Of a stretch of 64,000 bases of DNA, positions 7,023 to 15,067 are shown piece by piece (within the stretch, counting starts at the first letter, position 1; each line of letters starts with the position of its first letter). This stretch comes from an uncultured Saprospiraceae bacterium (lineage in GTDB: Bacteria > Bacteroidota > Bacteroidia > Chitinophagales > Saprospiraceae). The notes beneath the pieces were generated by a model. It was given only the letters and a program-made list of their open reading frames with translations. It made no database searches and was not told the origin of the DNA. The stretch spans positions 1-64,000 of the forward strand of contig CAKZQC010000048.1 in NCBI GenBank assembly GCA_937139495.1, read 5' to 3'. Position numbers and translations under genes: made by a program.

Positions 7023-9710
7023 TTGGATAATTACAATCAGAACAACTCCCCGACTCAACAGATAGAAACTATCTTCTTTTCGACACTCGAAGCTCTACGG
7101 GGTGTTTGGCGAGCACCCAACGCTATTTCTGTGCTATTTTCGCTGTTTTTCTTCAAGCGAATGTTGGCATTGCACCAAGAAGGTCAAATAAAATTGGCGA
7201 CAACCGCTAAGATTGACCAATGGGCTCATAATTTCAAAAGTGCCGTGGTAGCCAATCCGTCCAAGGCAACACAAGAATTATTGCATACCTTTGCAGAGTT
7301 TTCTCGCAACAACAAAAAATTTCAACACCTTTTTGTGCCGTTTATTTTGGCATTAGAAGAAGAAAAGAACAGCCAACACTTGATACAAGTTATCTTGATG
7401 TTGGACGAATTAGATTTTTCCTCCGATAGTATTTCCATCGAAGATTTTGGCAATTTTTTTAACACGACTCTTTATAAAGTTGCGCTGCAAGTCGGCAAAA
7501 AAGGACGGAAGCACAGCACACCAAGAGCCATAAATCAATTGCTCGTTGCCTTGGCAAAACCACAAGACAACGAGTCTATTTATGACCCAACAGTAGGGCA
7601 AGGAAGCGTATTGGTAGAGTTAGCAAAAGAAGCTTTTGGTATTGAGTTGTTTGGGCAAGAGCAGCAGCTACACGCGTGGTCATTGGCAAAGATGAATTTG
7701 ATGTCCAACGGGCTTTATCATACCCAAATATTACAAAATAATTCGTTGGTAGATGATCAACTTCAAGACCAAAAAGTAGATATTGCCATTGCCCATTTTC
7801 CGTTTGGATTGTACTTGCCCACGCCCATCGTCAAAAATCAACCTTACTTGATGATTCCCTTCGATGTGGGTGTCCCCAAAGTACATGGCAACAACTTATT
7901 TATACAACTTTTATTATCGAAACTTAATGACCGAGGAAGGTTAATTTCTATCCTGCCGATACAAACACTGACCGCCGATAAAGATGACCGCAAAATGCGT
8001 GAATTTTTGATTCGCCGAGATTGGATCGAAGCGATTATTACGTTGCCCTACGGGCTACTCCAAACGACACGTGTTCCTATTTGCATCTTGATTGTCAATA
8101 AAGCCAAACGCCCTGAACGAAAAGAACATATTGTGTTTGTCAACGGTGCCAACCTACAAGTAGAAGCTACTTCCAAATTGCAACGCAAAATAACACCCGA
8201 ACAAATTGAGTGTTTGGCGAAAGCCTATCATCATCTGGACAAAGATTGTTCGCCCGAGCTCAATAACTGCATCGCCAAAGTGCCACTGCACAAAATTATA
8301 CTCAACGAGTATAACCTTGATGCCAAAAGTTACGCTTCTCCCTTTATTTCTAGATTGCAAAAGCTAGAAGATTTGGGGCAAATGATACAGCTCAAATCTA
8401 TTTTCAAACCTGATGCCCCTTCCCTATGGTTCAATACCGCTCCTGCTCAATCATTGGCTTATGTTCAGGTCGAAAACTTAGGGCATTCTATTAGCAATTT
8501 TCAATTGCAATGGGAAAAAATACAAACTACTGACCAAGTCAAACAATTGGTTGGTCAACTGGTCAGCGAGAGTGTTTTGTTGGTCAATCGCTCTGGCAAA
8601 AAGCTTTATTTGAGCTATTTTGAGTTCACAGGAACGCCTATTTTGATCAATGAAAATGTAATGATATTTCGGATAGATAGCACGCTTGTCAATATCGAAT
8701 ATTTGGCGATTCAGTTGTTTGATGATTTATTTTTGCAACAGCTCGACATGTACAAACAAGACCACTTATACCAAAGTATTGATGAAACACAGTTTGAAGC
8801 CCTCAAAATTAGTTTGCCCTCGCTCTATGAGCAAAATATGATTGCGAAGCAAAAAAAATTGGAATTGCTACAAGCCGAAGAATACAAGGTGGAGCAGCTG
8901 CGCAATGACCTAAATTTGGGACGACAAAAAGCCCAAAACGAACAGTACAAAATTATATCTTCGTTACAGCACGAATTGGGCAATCAATTACCTGCGGTTC
9001 TGACCGAATTTAAGAATCTAAAAGATTATCTAAAAGATAAGGCACACGATCAAACGATGGTGCAGTTTGACGAACCTATTTTCCCTATTTTTGAAGGCGA
9101 AGACTTGAGTCAAGTCGATAAATTAGCGAATGTAGTAGAACGCATTGAGTCTATTCTAATCCATTCTATCAATACGCTGGACGCTACAAGCGGCATTATA
9201 GAAGCCGATAGCAGCAAGCTTAATTTGGAGAATACCAACCTCAAAAAATTATTGGAAAGCATCCAGCAAATATATAGTAAAGATACGGGGTTTGATATTC
9301 TGATAGAAATAGACGAAGACGGCACAGGCAAAGAATTGTTGGTGGAAGCCAAAATAGACCGTACTCAAATGACGACCGCTATCAGCAACCTGATTGAAAA
9401 TGCTCGAAGACATGGTTTTGTAGATGCGTCCAAAAAATATACGATTATCTTTCAGCTCGGCATCGCCCCTAGTCAACAAGAAGTTATCCTGATTTACAAG
9501 AATGACGGTCGAGCATTTCCTGACAATTTTTCTTTTGAAGATTTCATCAGTTATGGCAACTATGCAGGCACCACAGGACACTCTGGTATTGGTGGTTTTT
9601 TGATTCATCAAATCATTGAAAATCACAAAGGAAATTTGATTTATAGAAAATCAAACAACCCTCATAATCCATTCAAAGTACAATTTGAAGTCACCTTGCC
9701 CTTGCTATAA
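7023..9710 (+). CDS. Degenerate type I DNA methyltransferase / HsdS-like / histidine-kinase ATPase fusion
   Basis: Fusion protein of 895 residues. Residues ~10-370 resemble HsdM (N6_Mtase): SAM motif I is DPTVGQGSV (188-196), but the catalytic N/D-PP-Y/F motif is replaced by AHFPFG (257-262), so methylation is doubtful. Residues ~440-620 look like an HsdS target-recognition half with a helical spacer (SLPSLYEQNMIAKQKKLELLQ). Residues ~640-895 form a kinase-like module: H-box-like QHELGNQ with H650, N box NLIENARRHGF (789-799), G1 KNDGRAF and G2 GHSGIGG. The TTG start is used because a stop lies two codons upstream and later ATGs would remove the HsdM N-terminus. No hsdR and no response regulator are adjacent. 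The likely role is sensing DNA or methylation state and signalling by ATP or phosphate; this is inference. Confidence 0.75.
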   Translation: MDNYNQNNSPTQQIETIFFSTLEALRGVWRAPNAISVLFSLFFFKRMLALHQEGQIKLATTAKIDQWAHNFKSAVVANPSKATQELLHTFAEFSRNNKKFQHLFVPFILALEEEKNSQHLIQVILMLDELDFSSDSISIEDFGNFFNTTLYKVALQVGKKGRKHSTPRAINQLLVALAKPQDNESIYDPTVGQGSVLVELAKEAFGIELFGQEQQLHAWSLAKMNLMSNGLYHTQILQNNSLVDDQLQDQKVDIAIAHFPFGLYLPTPIVKNQPYLMIPFDVGVPKVHGNNLFIQLLLSKLNDRGRLISILPIQTLTADKDDRKMREFLIRRDWIEAIITLPYGLLQTTRVPICILIVNKAKRPERKEHIVFVNGANLQVEATSKLQRKITPEQIECLAKAYHHLDKDCSPELNNCIAKVPLHKIILNEYNLDAKSYASPFISRLQKLEDLGQMIQLKSIFKPDAPSLWFNTAPAQSLAYVQVENLGHSISNFQLQWEKIQTTDQVKQLVGQLVSESVLLVNRSGKKLYLSYFEFTGTPILINENVMIFRIDSTLVNIEYLAIQLFDDLFLQQLDMYKQDHLYQSIDETQFEALKISLPSLYEQNMIAKQKKLELLQAEEYKVEQLRNDLNLGRQKAQNEQYKIISSLQHELGNQLPAVLTEFKNLKDYLKDKAHDQTMVQFDEPIFPIFEGEDLSQVDKLANVVERIESILIHSINTLDATSGIIEADSSKLNLENTNLKKLLESIQQIYSKDTGFDILIEIDEDGTGKELLVEAKIDRTQMTTAISNLIENARRHGFVDASKKYTIIFQLGIAPSQQEVILIYKNDGRAFPDNFSFEDFISYGNYAGTTGHSGIGGFLIHQIIENHKGNLIYRKSNNPHNPFKVQFEVTLPLL

Positions 9711-10907
9711 AATGCCGTTGAGGCTATCAAACGGGCGACCCAATATACTTTGGTCATTCGTTTGTAGCCAATCCTGCAGCACGGTGGCATAAATATTCCT
9801 AAAATCGACTTCGTATTTCAAGTCGCCTTTGCTCAAATTGACCAAATCAGGAGCCGTATTATAGAACCCTGCTTTTTTGATTTTGCCACTCATCAAATAA
9901 ACATTATTGGCTTGACCGTGGTCTGTTCCTCGACTTCCATTTTCGGCTACTCGCCTCCCAAATTCCGAAAAATTCATAATCAGCGTATCGTCCCAAAAAC
10001 CATTCTTTTTGAGGTCATTCACTAAAGCCTCCAAGGCATTGGAATACTCCTCCAACAATCTATCTTGCTTGTTCGTTTGATTGACGTGCGTATCGAAACC
10101 TGAAAAATTGACATAATAAACTTGCGTATCGCAACCCCCAATAATCAATTCGGCTACCTGTTTCATTTGTTTACCCAACGCTCCTTTGGGATAATTTTGT
10201 TTGGTTTTATACGTTTTTGATTTCTCAAAAATGTAATCTGCCGAAGATACCGTATTGCTCAATGTTTGGTACAAATACGCTACTTTTTCGTCGTGTTCGT
10301 GGCTGTGATGATGCTTCTGTATGGCTTGTATCAATTCATTATTGGTCGTTTGGTGTAGTTGTCGAGGGTTCGACATCGCAAAACCGCTTTTGGTGTCGCC
10401 TTTGAGTGCCAAACTCAAGGTATCGTCCAGCTCTATGGCGTAGTGATTGGTCGCTGCGTGAGCATCAACAAAACGCCCCAACCAACCCGAACTCAAAAAT
10501 TCGTCGGCATTACTGGCTGTTTGCCAAATATCCATAGAGCGAAAATGAGAACGATCTGGATCGGGATAGCCAACATTATTAACGATACTTATTTCCCCTT
10601 GATCATATAGCTTTCGCAAAAAAGAAAGCTTAGGATTGAGTCCCAAATCATCAGTTAAAGGCAGTACTTTTTTGCTATCTATCGCAATCGTTGGGCGAGC
10701 TTCATAATACAAATTATTCTTGTAGGGGACAATGCAATTGAGTCCATCATTGCCACCTGACCACTGTATCACAATCAGTTTGCGTTCGCTATTGAGCGGT
10801 GTCGATTGTTGGTCAAAAGCCTTCAAGAAATTAGGCACGAATAAACTTCCTGCGGTCGCCAATCCTGTCCGTGTCAAAAAAGACCTTCTATTGATATTAT
10901 TTTTCAT
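9705..10907 (-). CDS. DUF1501 protein with twin-arginine signal
   Basis: DUF1501 family protein (alkaline-phosphatase-like fold, sulfatase-related) of 400 residues. It starts with a Tat-type signal, NRRSFLTRTGLATAGSLFVP, so it is probably exported folded. Family features visible are VIQWSGGNDGLNCIVPY, SHFRSMDIWQTAS, FSGFDTH and FSEFGRRVAENGSRGTDHG. It lies 25 bases downstream of the DUF1800 gene in the same operon, a pairing seen widely in Bacteroidota and Planctomycetes. The substrate is unknown. Its 3' end overlaps the convergent kinase-fusion gene by 6 bases. Confidence 0.9.
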   Translation of the reverse strand: MKNNINRRSFLTRTGLATAGSLFVPNFLKAFDQQSTPLNSERKLIVIQWSGGNDGLNCIVPYKNNLYYEARPTIAIDSKKVLPLTDDLGLNPKLSFLRKLYDQGEISIVNNVGYPDPDRSHFRSMDIWQTASNADEFLSSGWLGRFVDAHAATNHYAIELDDTLSLALKGDTKSGFAMSNPRQLHQTTNNELIQAIQKHHHSHEHDEKVAYLYQTLSNTVSSADYIFEKSKTYKTKQNYPKGALGKQMKQVAELIIGGCDTQVYYVNFSGFDTHVNQTNKQDRLLEEYSNALEALVNDLKKNGFWDDTLIMNFSEFGRRVAENGSRGTDHGQANNVYLMSGKIKKAGFYNTAPDLVNLSKGDLKYEVDFRNIYATVLQDWLQTNDQSILGRPFDSLNGIL

Positions 10908-10932
10908 GTTTTTTTTGTTTTAGGTGTTTTTT

Positions 10933-12315
10933 TTAACACATTTGGTATTCTGGCAAGCTCATAATTCCGAGCAAATAAAATTTGAATTTATCATCGGCAG
11001 TAGCCGTGTATTGTGCCAACTCTTCTATGAAAGTACCATCAGTGGCAATGCTGTTTTGCAATAAAAAATCTGCTAGTGCCTGCACTTCGTATTTTTCCTT
11101 TCTAAATAACTTTTGCAACTGGTCAATACTAGCCGTTACTTCTAGCTTTTTGAATTGTTTGATTGTTTTTTGTTCGGGCTGGTCTTGAAATTGGATATTT
11201 AGCTCCGCTCGCTCAAAAGCAATCGCTGCCATATTCATGCGTAGCATGAGCGTTGCGTTATCTATCCAATTTTCACCACCTTTCCAGCCTGCTACATTGG
11301 GTGGATGAAACAACACTTGCCCCAACGCTCGTTGTGTGAACAAAACGGATTCTTTTTTGCTAAATTTCATGTTCAGTACCTTGGCAAAGCCTACCAAAAA
11401 CTCGACAGGTGATTTGATTTTAGCACCAACATTGGCGGAAGCATAAAACCACTCGCTCTCAAAAATAAACTGCATCAATTTGCCAATATCGTAGTTCGAT
11501 TTATAGAATAGATTCGCCAACTCTTCGACCCGATTTGCATCAAGTGTTGGGTTGACAAAATAGCGATAAATTTTGGTCACCAAATAAACCGCTGTTTGCT
11601 TTTGGTCAAGTATAATATCAATAATATCTTCGCCATCAAAATAACCTGTTTTGCCCATGAACACTTTTTCGCCTACATCATGTTGGCGTTCTTTAAATTC
11701 AAATTCGCCCGTAAAGCGATTGGCAAACCACCCTGTAAAAGCTCGTGCTGCTTCCTTGACATCTTGTTCGGTATAATGACCTCTACCTATCGTAAAAAGT
11801 TCCAACAATTCTCTTGCAAAATTTTCGTTCGGTTTATTTTTTCGATTCTGCTGATTATTCAGATACATAATCATGGCAGCATCTTTAGCAATCGCTACGA
11901 CCAAGTCTCTAAACTTGCCTAAGCCCTGCGTTCGCAATATATTTAACTGATTGACTGCAAAATCTACTCGTTTGGATTCGCAAGCAAAATGACCATGCCA
12001 GAACAACGCCATTTTTTCTACCAAAGGATTACTATCCTCTGACACCATTTGTAGTACCCAATTGGAGTTGAGATCTGCCACTAGCTGTCGCAATACTTTA
12101 TTTTTTTCTTGCTTTGCTTTAGGGCTCAATCGTTCAAATTGTGCCTTGCTTGGCACATCATACTTGGGGCTTGGTACCGCCTTTATTTTTTTTGCTGTTC
12201 GGAACAGTTGCTGTATGGCTTGCTCCGTTGTTGTATTTGCTTTGCGCAAAGCAGTATAAGGCAAGCCAAAGCCAGCTCTCCAGTACAGATGTTGCAATTT
12301 TTGTTGGTTGTTCAT
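10933..12315 (-). CDS. DUF1800 family protein
   Basis: DUF1800 protein of 460 residues. Typical segments are WRAGFGLPY at the N-terminus, LFWHGHFAC, NENFARELLELFTIGRGHYTEQDVKEAARAFTGW, and HPPNVAGWKGGENWI near residue 350. It is the first gene of the two-gene operon with the DUF1501 protein. The function is unknown. No signal peptide is evident at the N-terminus (MNNQQKLQHLYW). The copy A MITE lies ~75 bases upstream of its start, so the promoter must be in or next to that element. Confidence 0.9.
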   Translation of the reverse strand: MNNQQKLQHLYWRAGFGLPYTALRKANTTTEQAIQQLFRTAKKIKAVPSPKYDVPSKAQFERLSPKAKQEKNKVLRQLVADLNSNWVLQMVSEDSNPLVEKMALFWHGHFACESKRVDFAVNQLNILRTQGLGKFRDLVVAIAKDAAMIMYLNNQQNRKNKPNENFARELLELFTIGRGHYTEQDVKEAARAFTGWFANRFTGEFEFKERQHDVGEKVFMGKTGYFDGEDIIDIILDQKQTAVYLVTKIYRYFVNPTLDANRVEELANLFYKSNYDIGKLMQFIFESEWFYASANVGAKIKSPVEFLVGFAKVLNMKFSKKESVLFTQRALGQVLFHPPNVAGWKGGENWIDNATLMLRMNMAAIAFERAELNIQFQDQPEQKTIKQFKKLEVTASIDQLQKLFRKEKYEVQALADFLLQNSIATDGTFIEELAQYTATADDKFKFYLLGIMSLPEYQMC

Positions 12316-12388
12316 AGCAGTTTTCTTGTTCTTGTTTACGACTTTTTTTGTTTTTTAGAGTATTTCTACTCTATTAGGTTTAAAGCGT

Positions 12389-12679
12389 TATAAAACCGTA
12401 CGCTTTTTAGCTAGCGTCATTTTTTGGAAAAGAATAAAAGTTAGCATTGCTCTTACGTAAGACCACTTCGCTGTTAGATACTAGAAGTTAGACTTCTGAC
12501 AATAGCTTTGTTAATGCTTGTTTAAGAAAAAACAGCCTGTTTCCAAAAAGGAATCAGTTCAAATCAGTGTAATTCCTACGTCCGTTGGTCGAAGCTCCCA
12601 ACTTCACGTCGGGAAATCTTTGATAAGTGGCACTTTTTTTATTTTTTTAGTCCTAACACGAAGAGTGTACAGTTTTATA
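12389..12679. mobile_element. MITE family 2, copy A (291 bp)
   Basis: Non-coding element with imperfect inverted ends (left TATAAAACCGTACGCT; right end in reverse complement TATAAAACTGTACACT). Its body matches the two flanks of the composite repeat at 54021-54699, sharing the stretch AAGACCACTT.GCTGTTAGATACTAGAAGTTAGACTTC. It represents the uninterrupted state, since copy B contains a family 1 MITE at the TTACGTAAG position (12450-12458). Flanking bases TAAAGCGT and TAGAGCGC agree at 6 of 8 positions, a possible decayed target duplication. A short hairpin insert is present at ~12574-12624. The remainder of 12316-12860 shows only a TAATTTTG (12753-12760) promoter-like element. Confidence 0.75.
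12574..12624. repeat. Short hairpin insert inside MITE copy A
   Basis: About 50 bases absent from the homologous position in copy B, where GTGTAAT joins directly to CAGTGGCAC. It is richer in G+C than its surroundings and can fold with stem GTTGG/CCAAC around TCGAAGCTC, flanked by ACGT on both sides. Confidence 0.55.
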
Positions 12680-12860
12680 TAGAGCGCAGCTAAGATTAGA
12701 TTTTTTTGATGATTTGTGTAATTTCAGGCATGCTCTTAATTCCCTTAACAAATAATTTTGCACTCTAGGTTAGAATTTATATATTGTACACGCAAAAAAT
12801 AATCTAGCCAATGGGAAGTATTGTTACATTCTATTGTTTACAAATTTAATCTTGAATACC

Positions 12861-13133
12861 ATGCCAAAAGCGGGAGAAGTTGTAAAACTCAAATCAGGAG
12901 GTCCTGACTTGGTTATCAATTATGTATTTTCGGAAAACGAAGGTATCAAAGAAAAAGGTGCTGCAATGAAAGGCTTTGTGGCAGGTGATTGTATCTGCGA
13001 ATGGCAAATGCAAATTGGAGAAGACAAATTCAAAACAAAAAGGGAATCGTTCAAAGCTGCCATGCTCATGTACCTTGATGGTACGCCCCTTCCTACTAGC
13101 GAAGGTGGAGGAGACGATGATGATGATTGGTAG
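12861..13133 (+). CDS. Small DUF2158 (YodC-like) protein
   Basis: Small protein of 90 residues with the DUF2158/YodC signature GEVVKLKSGGPDLVI at its N-terminus, and C-x-W (CICEWQM) in the second half, followed by an acidic tail GGGDDDDDW. The ATG at 12861 is preferred over the upstream TTG because the family motif normally starts within a few residues of the N-terminus. DUF2158 proteins are small beta-rich proteins of unknown function. The next gene is a diverged paralogue with a much longer acidic tail. Confidence 0.75.
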   Translation: MPKAGEVVKLKSGGPDLVINYVFSENEGIKEKGAAMKGFVAGDCICEWQMQIGEDKFKTKRESFKAAMLMYLDGTPLPTSEGGGDDDDDW

Positions 13134-13208
13134 ATTTCGCCTTAGCGAATGAATCTTAGAGGATACACTTTTTATTGAAACACCACACATTATATACAAT
13201 ATACCCTT

Positions 13209-14294
13209 ATGAAAATTGGAGATGTAGTCAAGCACAAAAAAACCGAGCAAGAAATGACCATCATGCGTATGCTGGGTGACGAAGAGAATCCCTCTTTCGT
13301 AATGATGGATAGACGAATGGAAACCAAAGGGTTTAACCAAGGTGACCCTACTTGTATGTGGTTTCAAGGTTCTAACCTGCACCATGGTGTATTCAAATCG
13401 TACGAACTAGAAGTCGTTGCGATTAAGGCAGGTGCTGGTGGTGCCATAGCAGCAGATGACGACGATGACTTGGACTTGGATTTAGGTTTAGATGATTTGG
13501 ACTTAGACTTGGGCGATGATTTGGACTTGGATCTAGATCTCGATTTTGATGACGACGATTTGGATCTGGACTTTGATGATGATGATTTGGACTTGGATCT
13601 AGACGATTTGGATTTAGATGACGACGACGACTTAGATTTAGACCTTGACTTGGACGATGACTTCGACTTAGGTGATTTAGATTTGGATGACGATGATGAC
13701 TTCGGCGACTTGGATCTTGATTTGGACCTAGATGATGATTTGGATCTAAACTTCGACGACGACGATGATGATTTGAGTTTCGACGACAGTGATGATGATG
13801 ACGACGATGACGATTTGAGCTTCGACGACAGTGACGATGATGACGACGATGACGATTTGAGCTTCGACGACAGTGACGATGATGACGACGATGATGATTT
13901 AAGCTTCGACGACAGTGATGATGATGACGACGACGATGACGATTTGAGTTTCGACGACAGTGATGATGACGACGACGATGACGATTTGAGCTTCGACGAC
14001 AGTGATGACGACGACGACGATGACGATTTGAGTTTCGACGACAGTGATGACGACGACGACGATGACGATTTGAGTTTCGACGACAGTGATGATGATGACG
14101 ACGATGACGATTTGAGTTTCGACGACAGTGATGATGATGACGACGATGACGATAAAGATGGTTTAAGTTTTGATCTAGACGATGATTTGGGTCTTGACGA
14201 TGACGACGATGATTTAGATAACGAAGTAGATGATGACGATTTAGGTTTTGATTTTGATGATGACGACCTAGATTTAGACGATGATGATTTATAA
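13209..14294 (+). CDS. DUF2158-like protein with giant aspartate-rich repeat tail
   Basis: Protein of 361 residues. Residues 1-73 resemble DUF2158 (IGDVVKHKKTEQEMTI, then PTCMWFQG) and are paralogous to the preceding gene. Residues ~80-361 are almost entirely Asp with spaced Leu, Phe, Ser and Gly. The first part is built from DLDLDLD-type units. The second contains nine LSFDDS repeats separated by runs of 8-9 Asp (14-residue, 42-base period, ~13771-14150). Such a polyanion could bind calcium or other divalent cations or act as a charge brush; no signal peptide is seen, so a cytoplasmic location is expected. Asp codons mix GAT and GAC, so the repeat is maintained at protein level. Confidence 0.7.
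   Translation: MKIGDVVKHKKTEQEMTIMRMLGDEENPSFVMMDRRMETKGFNQGDPTCMWFQGSNLHHGVFKSYELEVVAIKAGAGGAIAADDDDDLDLDLGLDDLDLDLGDDLDLDLDLDFDDDDLDLDFDDDDLDLDLDDLDLDDDDDLDLDLDLDDDFDLGDLDLDDDDDFGDLDLDLDLDDDLDLNFDDDDDDLSFDDSDDDDDDDDLSFDDSDDDDDDDDLSFDDSDDDDDDDDLSFDDSDDDDDDDDDLSFDDSDDDDDDDDLSFDDSDDDDDDDDLSFDDSDDDDDDDDLSFDDSDDDDDDDDLSFDDSDDDDDDDDKDGLSFDLDDDLGLDDDDDDLDNEVDDDDLGFDFDDDDLDLDDDDL
13771..14150 (+). repeat. In-frame 42-base tandem repeat (nine units)
   Basis: Nine near-identical units, each encoding LSFDDS followed by eight (once nine) Asp codons. Units differ by GAT/GAC, AGT/AGC and TTG/TTA synonymous changes. The array is coding, not intergenic. Confidence 0.9.
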
Positions 14295-14312
14295 CATGAA
14301 TTAACTTAATAA

Positions 14313-15032
14313 ATGTCTATTTTTCGATTCAAACAATTTGAAATAAAACAAGACCAGTGTGCTATGAAAATAGGCACCGATGGCGTTTTGTTGGGGGCTT
14401 GGGCAACAGTTGCTCACGCCCCCAATATTTTGGATATAGGTACAGGCACAGGCGTACTCGCACTGATGGCAGCTCAACGCAACCCTACCGCTCAAATCGT
14501 AGCGGTAGAGATAGAAAAACAAGCAGCAGAACAAGCCCAATATAATATTGCTCGTAGTCCTTGGACAGCACGTGTACAACTACAACAAACTGCCATTCAA
14601 GACTTCATATCAACCGAACCATTTGATGCGATTATCAGTAATCCGCCTTATTTTGAAGCTGCTGCTAGTACGACTATTGCCAATGAGGCACGGCAAACGG
14701 CTCGCACAACAAGCCAACTTTCTTATACTGAACTGCTAAAAGCAGCTAGTAACTTATTGAGTGATTCAGGCGTTTTTTCTTTGATATTGCCTTACACCGT
14801 AGGTCAACAAGTCCTATTATTAGCCCCAACATTTCATTTATTTCCTTGCGAAATAGTAGCTGTATCCGCTAGAATTGGCAAAACGCCTAATAGAATGCTA
14901 CTCGCATTGAGCAAGCAAAAAACACCTAACATAATAGAACGACAATTGGCGATTCGCAAAGCTGGAAAAGGACAACAGGACTACACTGCCGAATTTGTAG
15001 CACTACACCGAGATTTTTTATTAGCTTTGTAG
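14313..15032 (+). CDS. trmN6: tRNA1(Val) (adenine37-N6)-methyltransferase, TrmN6/YfiC family
   Basis: Class I SAM-dependent methyltransferase of 239 residues. The N-terminus FRFKQFEIKQDQCAMKIGTDGVLLGAW is diagnostic of the YfiC/TrmN6 family. Motif I is ILDIGTGTGVLALM, and the catalytic NPPY is present in AIISNPPYFEAA. The predicted reaction is N6-methylation of A37 in tRNA1(Val). It starts 19 bases after the acidic-repeat gene and may be co-transcribed with it. Confidence 0.9.
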   Translation: MSIFRFKQFEIKQDQCAMKIGTDGVLLGAWATVAHAPNILDIGTGTGVLALMAAQRNPTAQIVAVEIEKQAAEQAQYNIARSPWTARVQLQQTAIQDFISTEPFDAIISNPPYFEAAASTTIANEARQTARTTSQLSYTELLKAASNLLSDSGVFSLILPYTVGQQVLLLAPTFHLFPCEIVAVSARIGKTPNRMLLALSKQKTPNIIERQLAIRKAGKGQQDYTAEFVALHRDFLLAL

Positions 15033-15067
15033 ATATTTTATTGTCTTTTGATTTCTAATTTTTTTTC

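Noticed and set aside
7023..9710. Complete type I restriction-modification system
   Set aside because: There is no hsdR, the methyltransferase catalytic motif is degenerate, and the C-terminus is a kinase-like ATPase.
13771..14150. Regular direct repeats resembling a CRISPR array
   Set aside because: The repeats are in frame, encode an Asp-rich protein and have no unique spacers.
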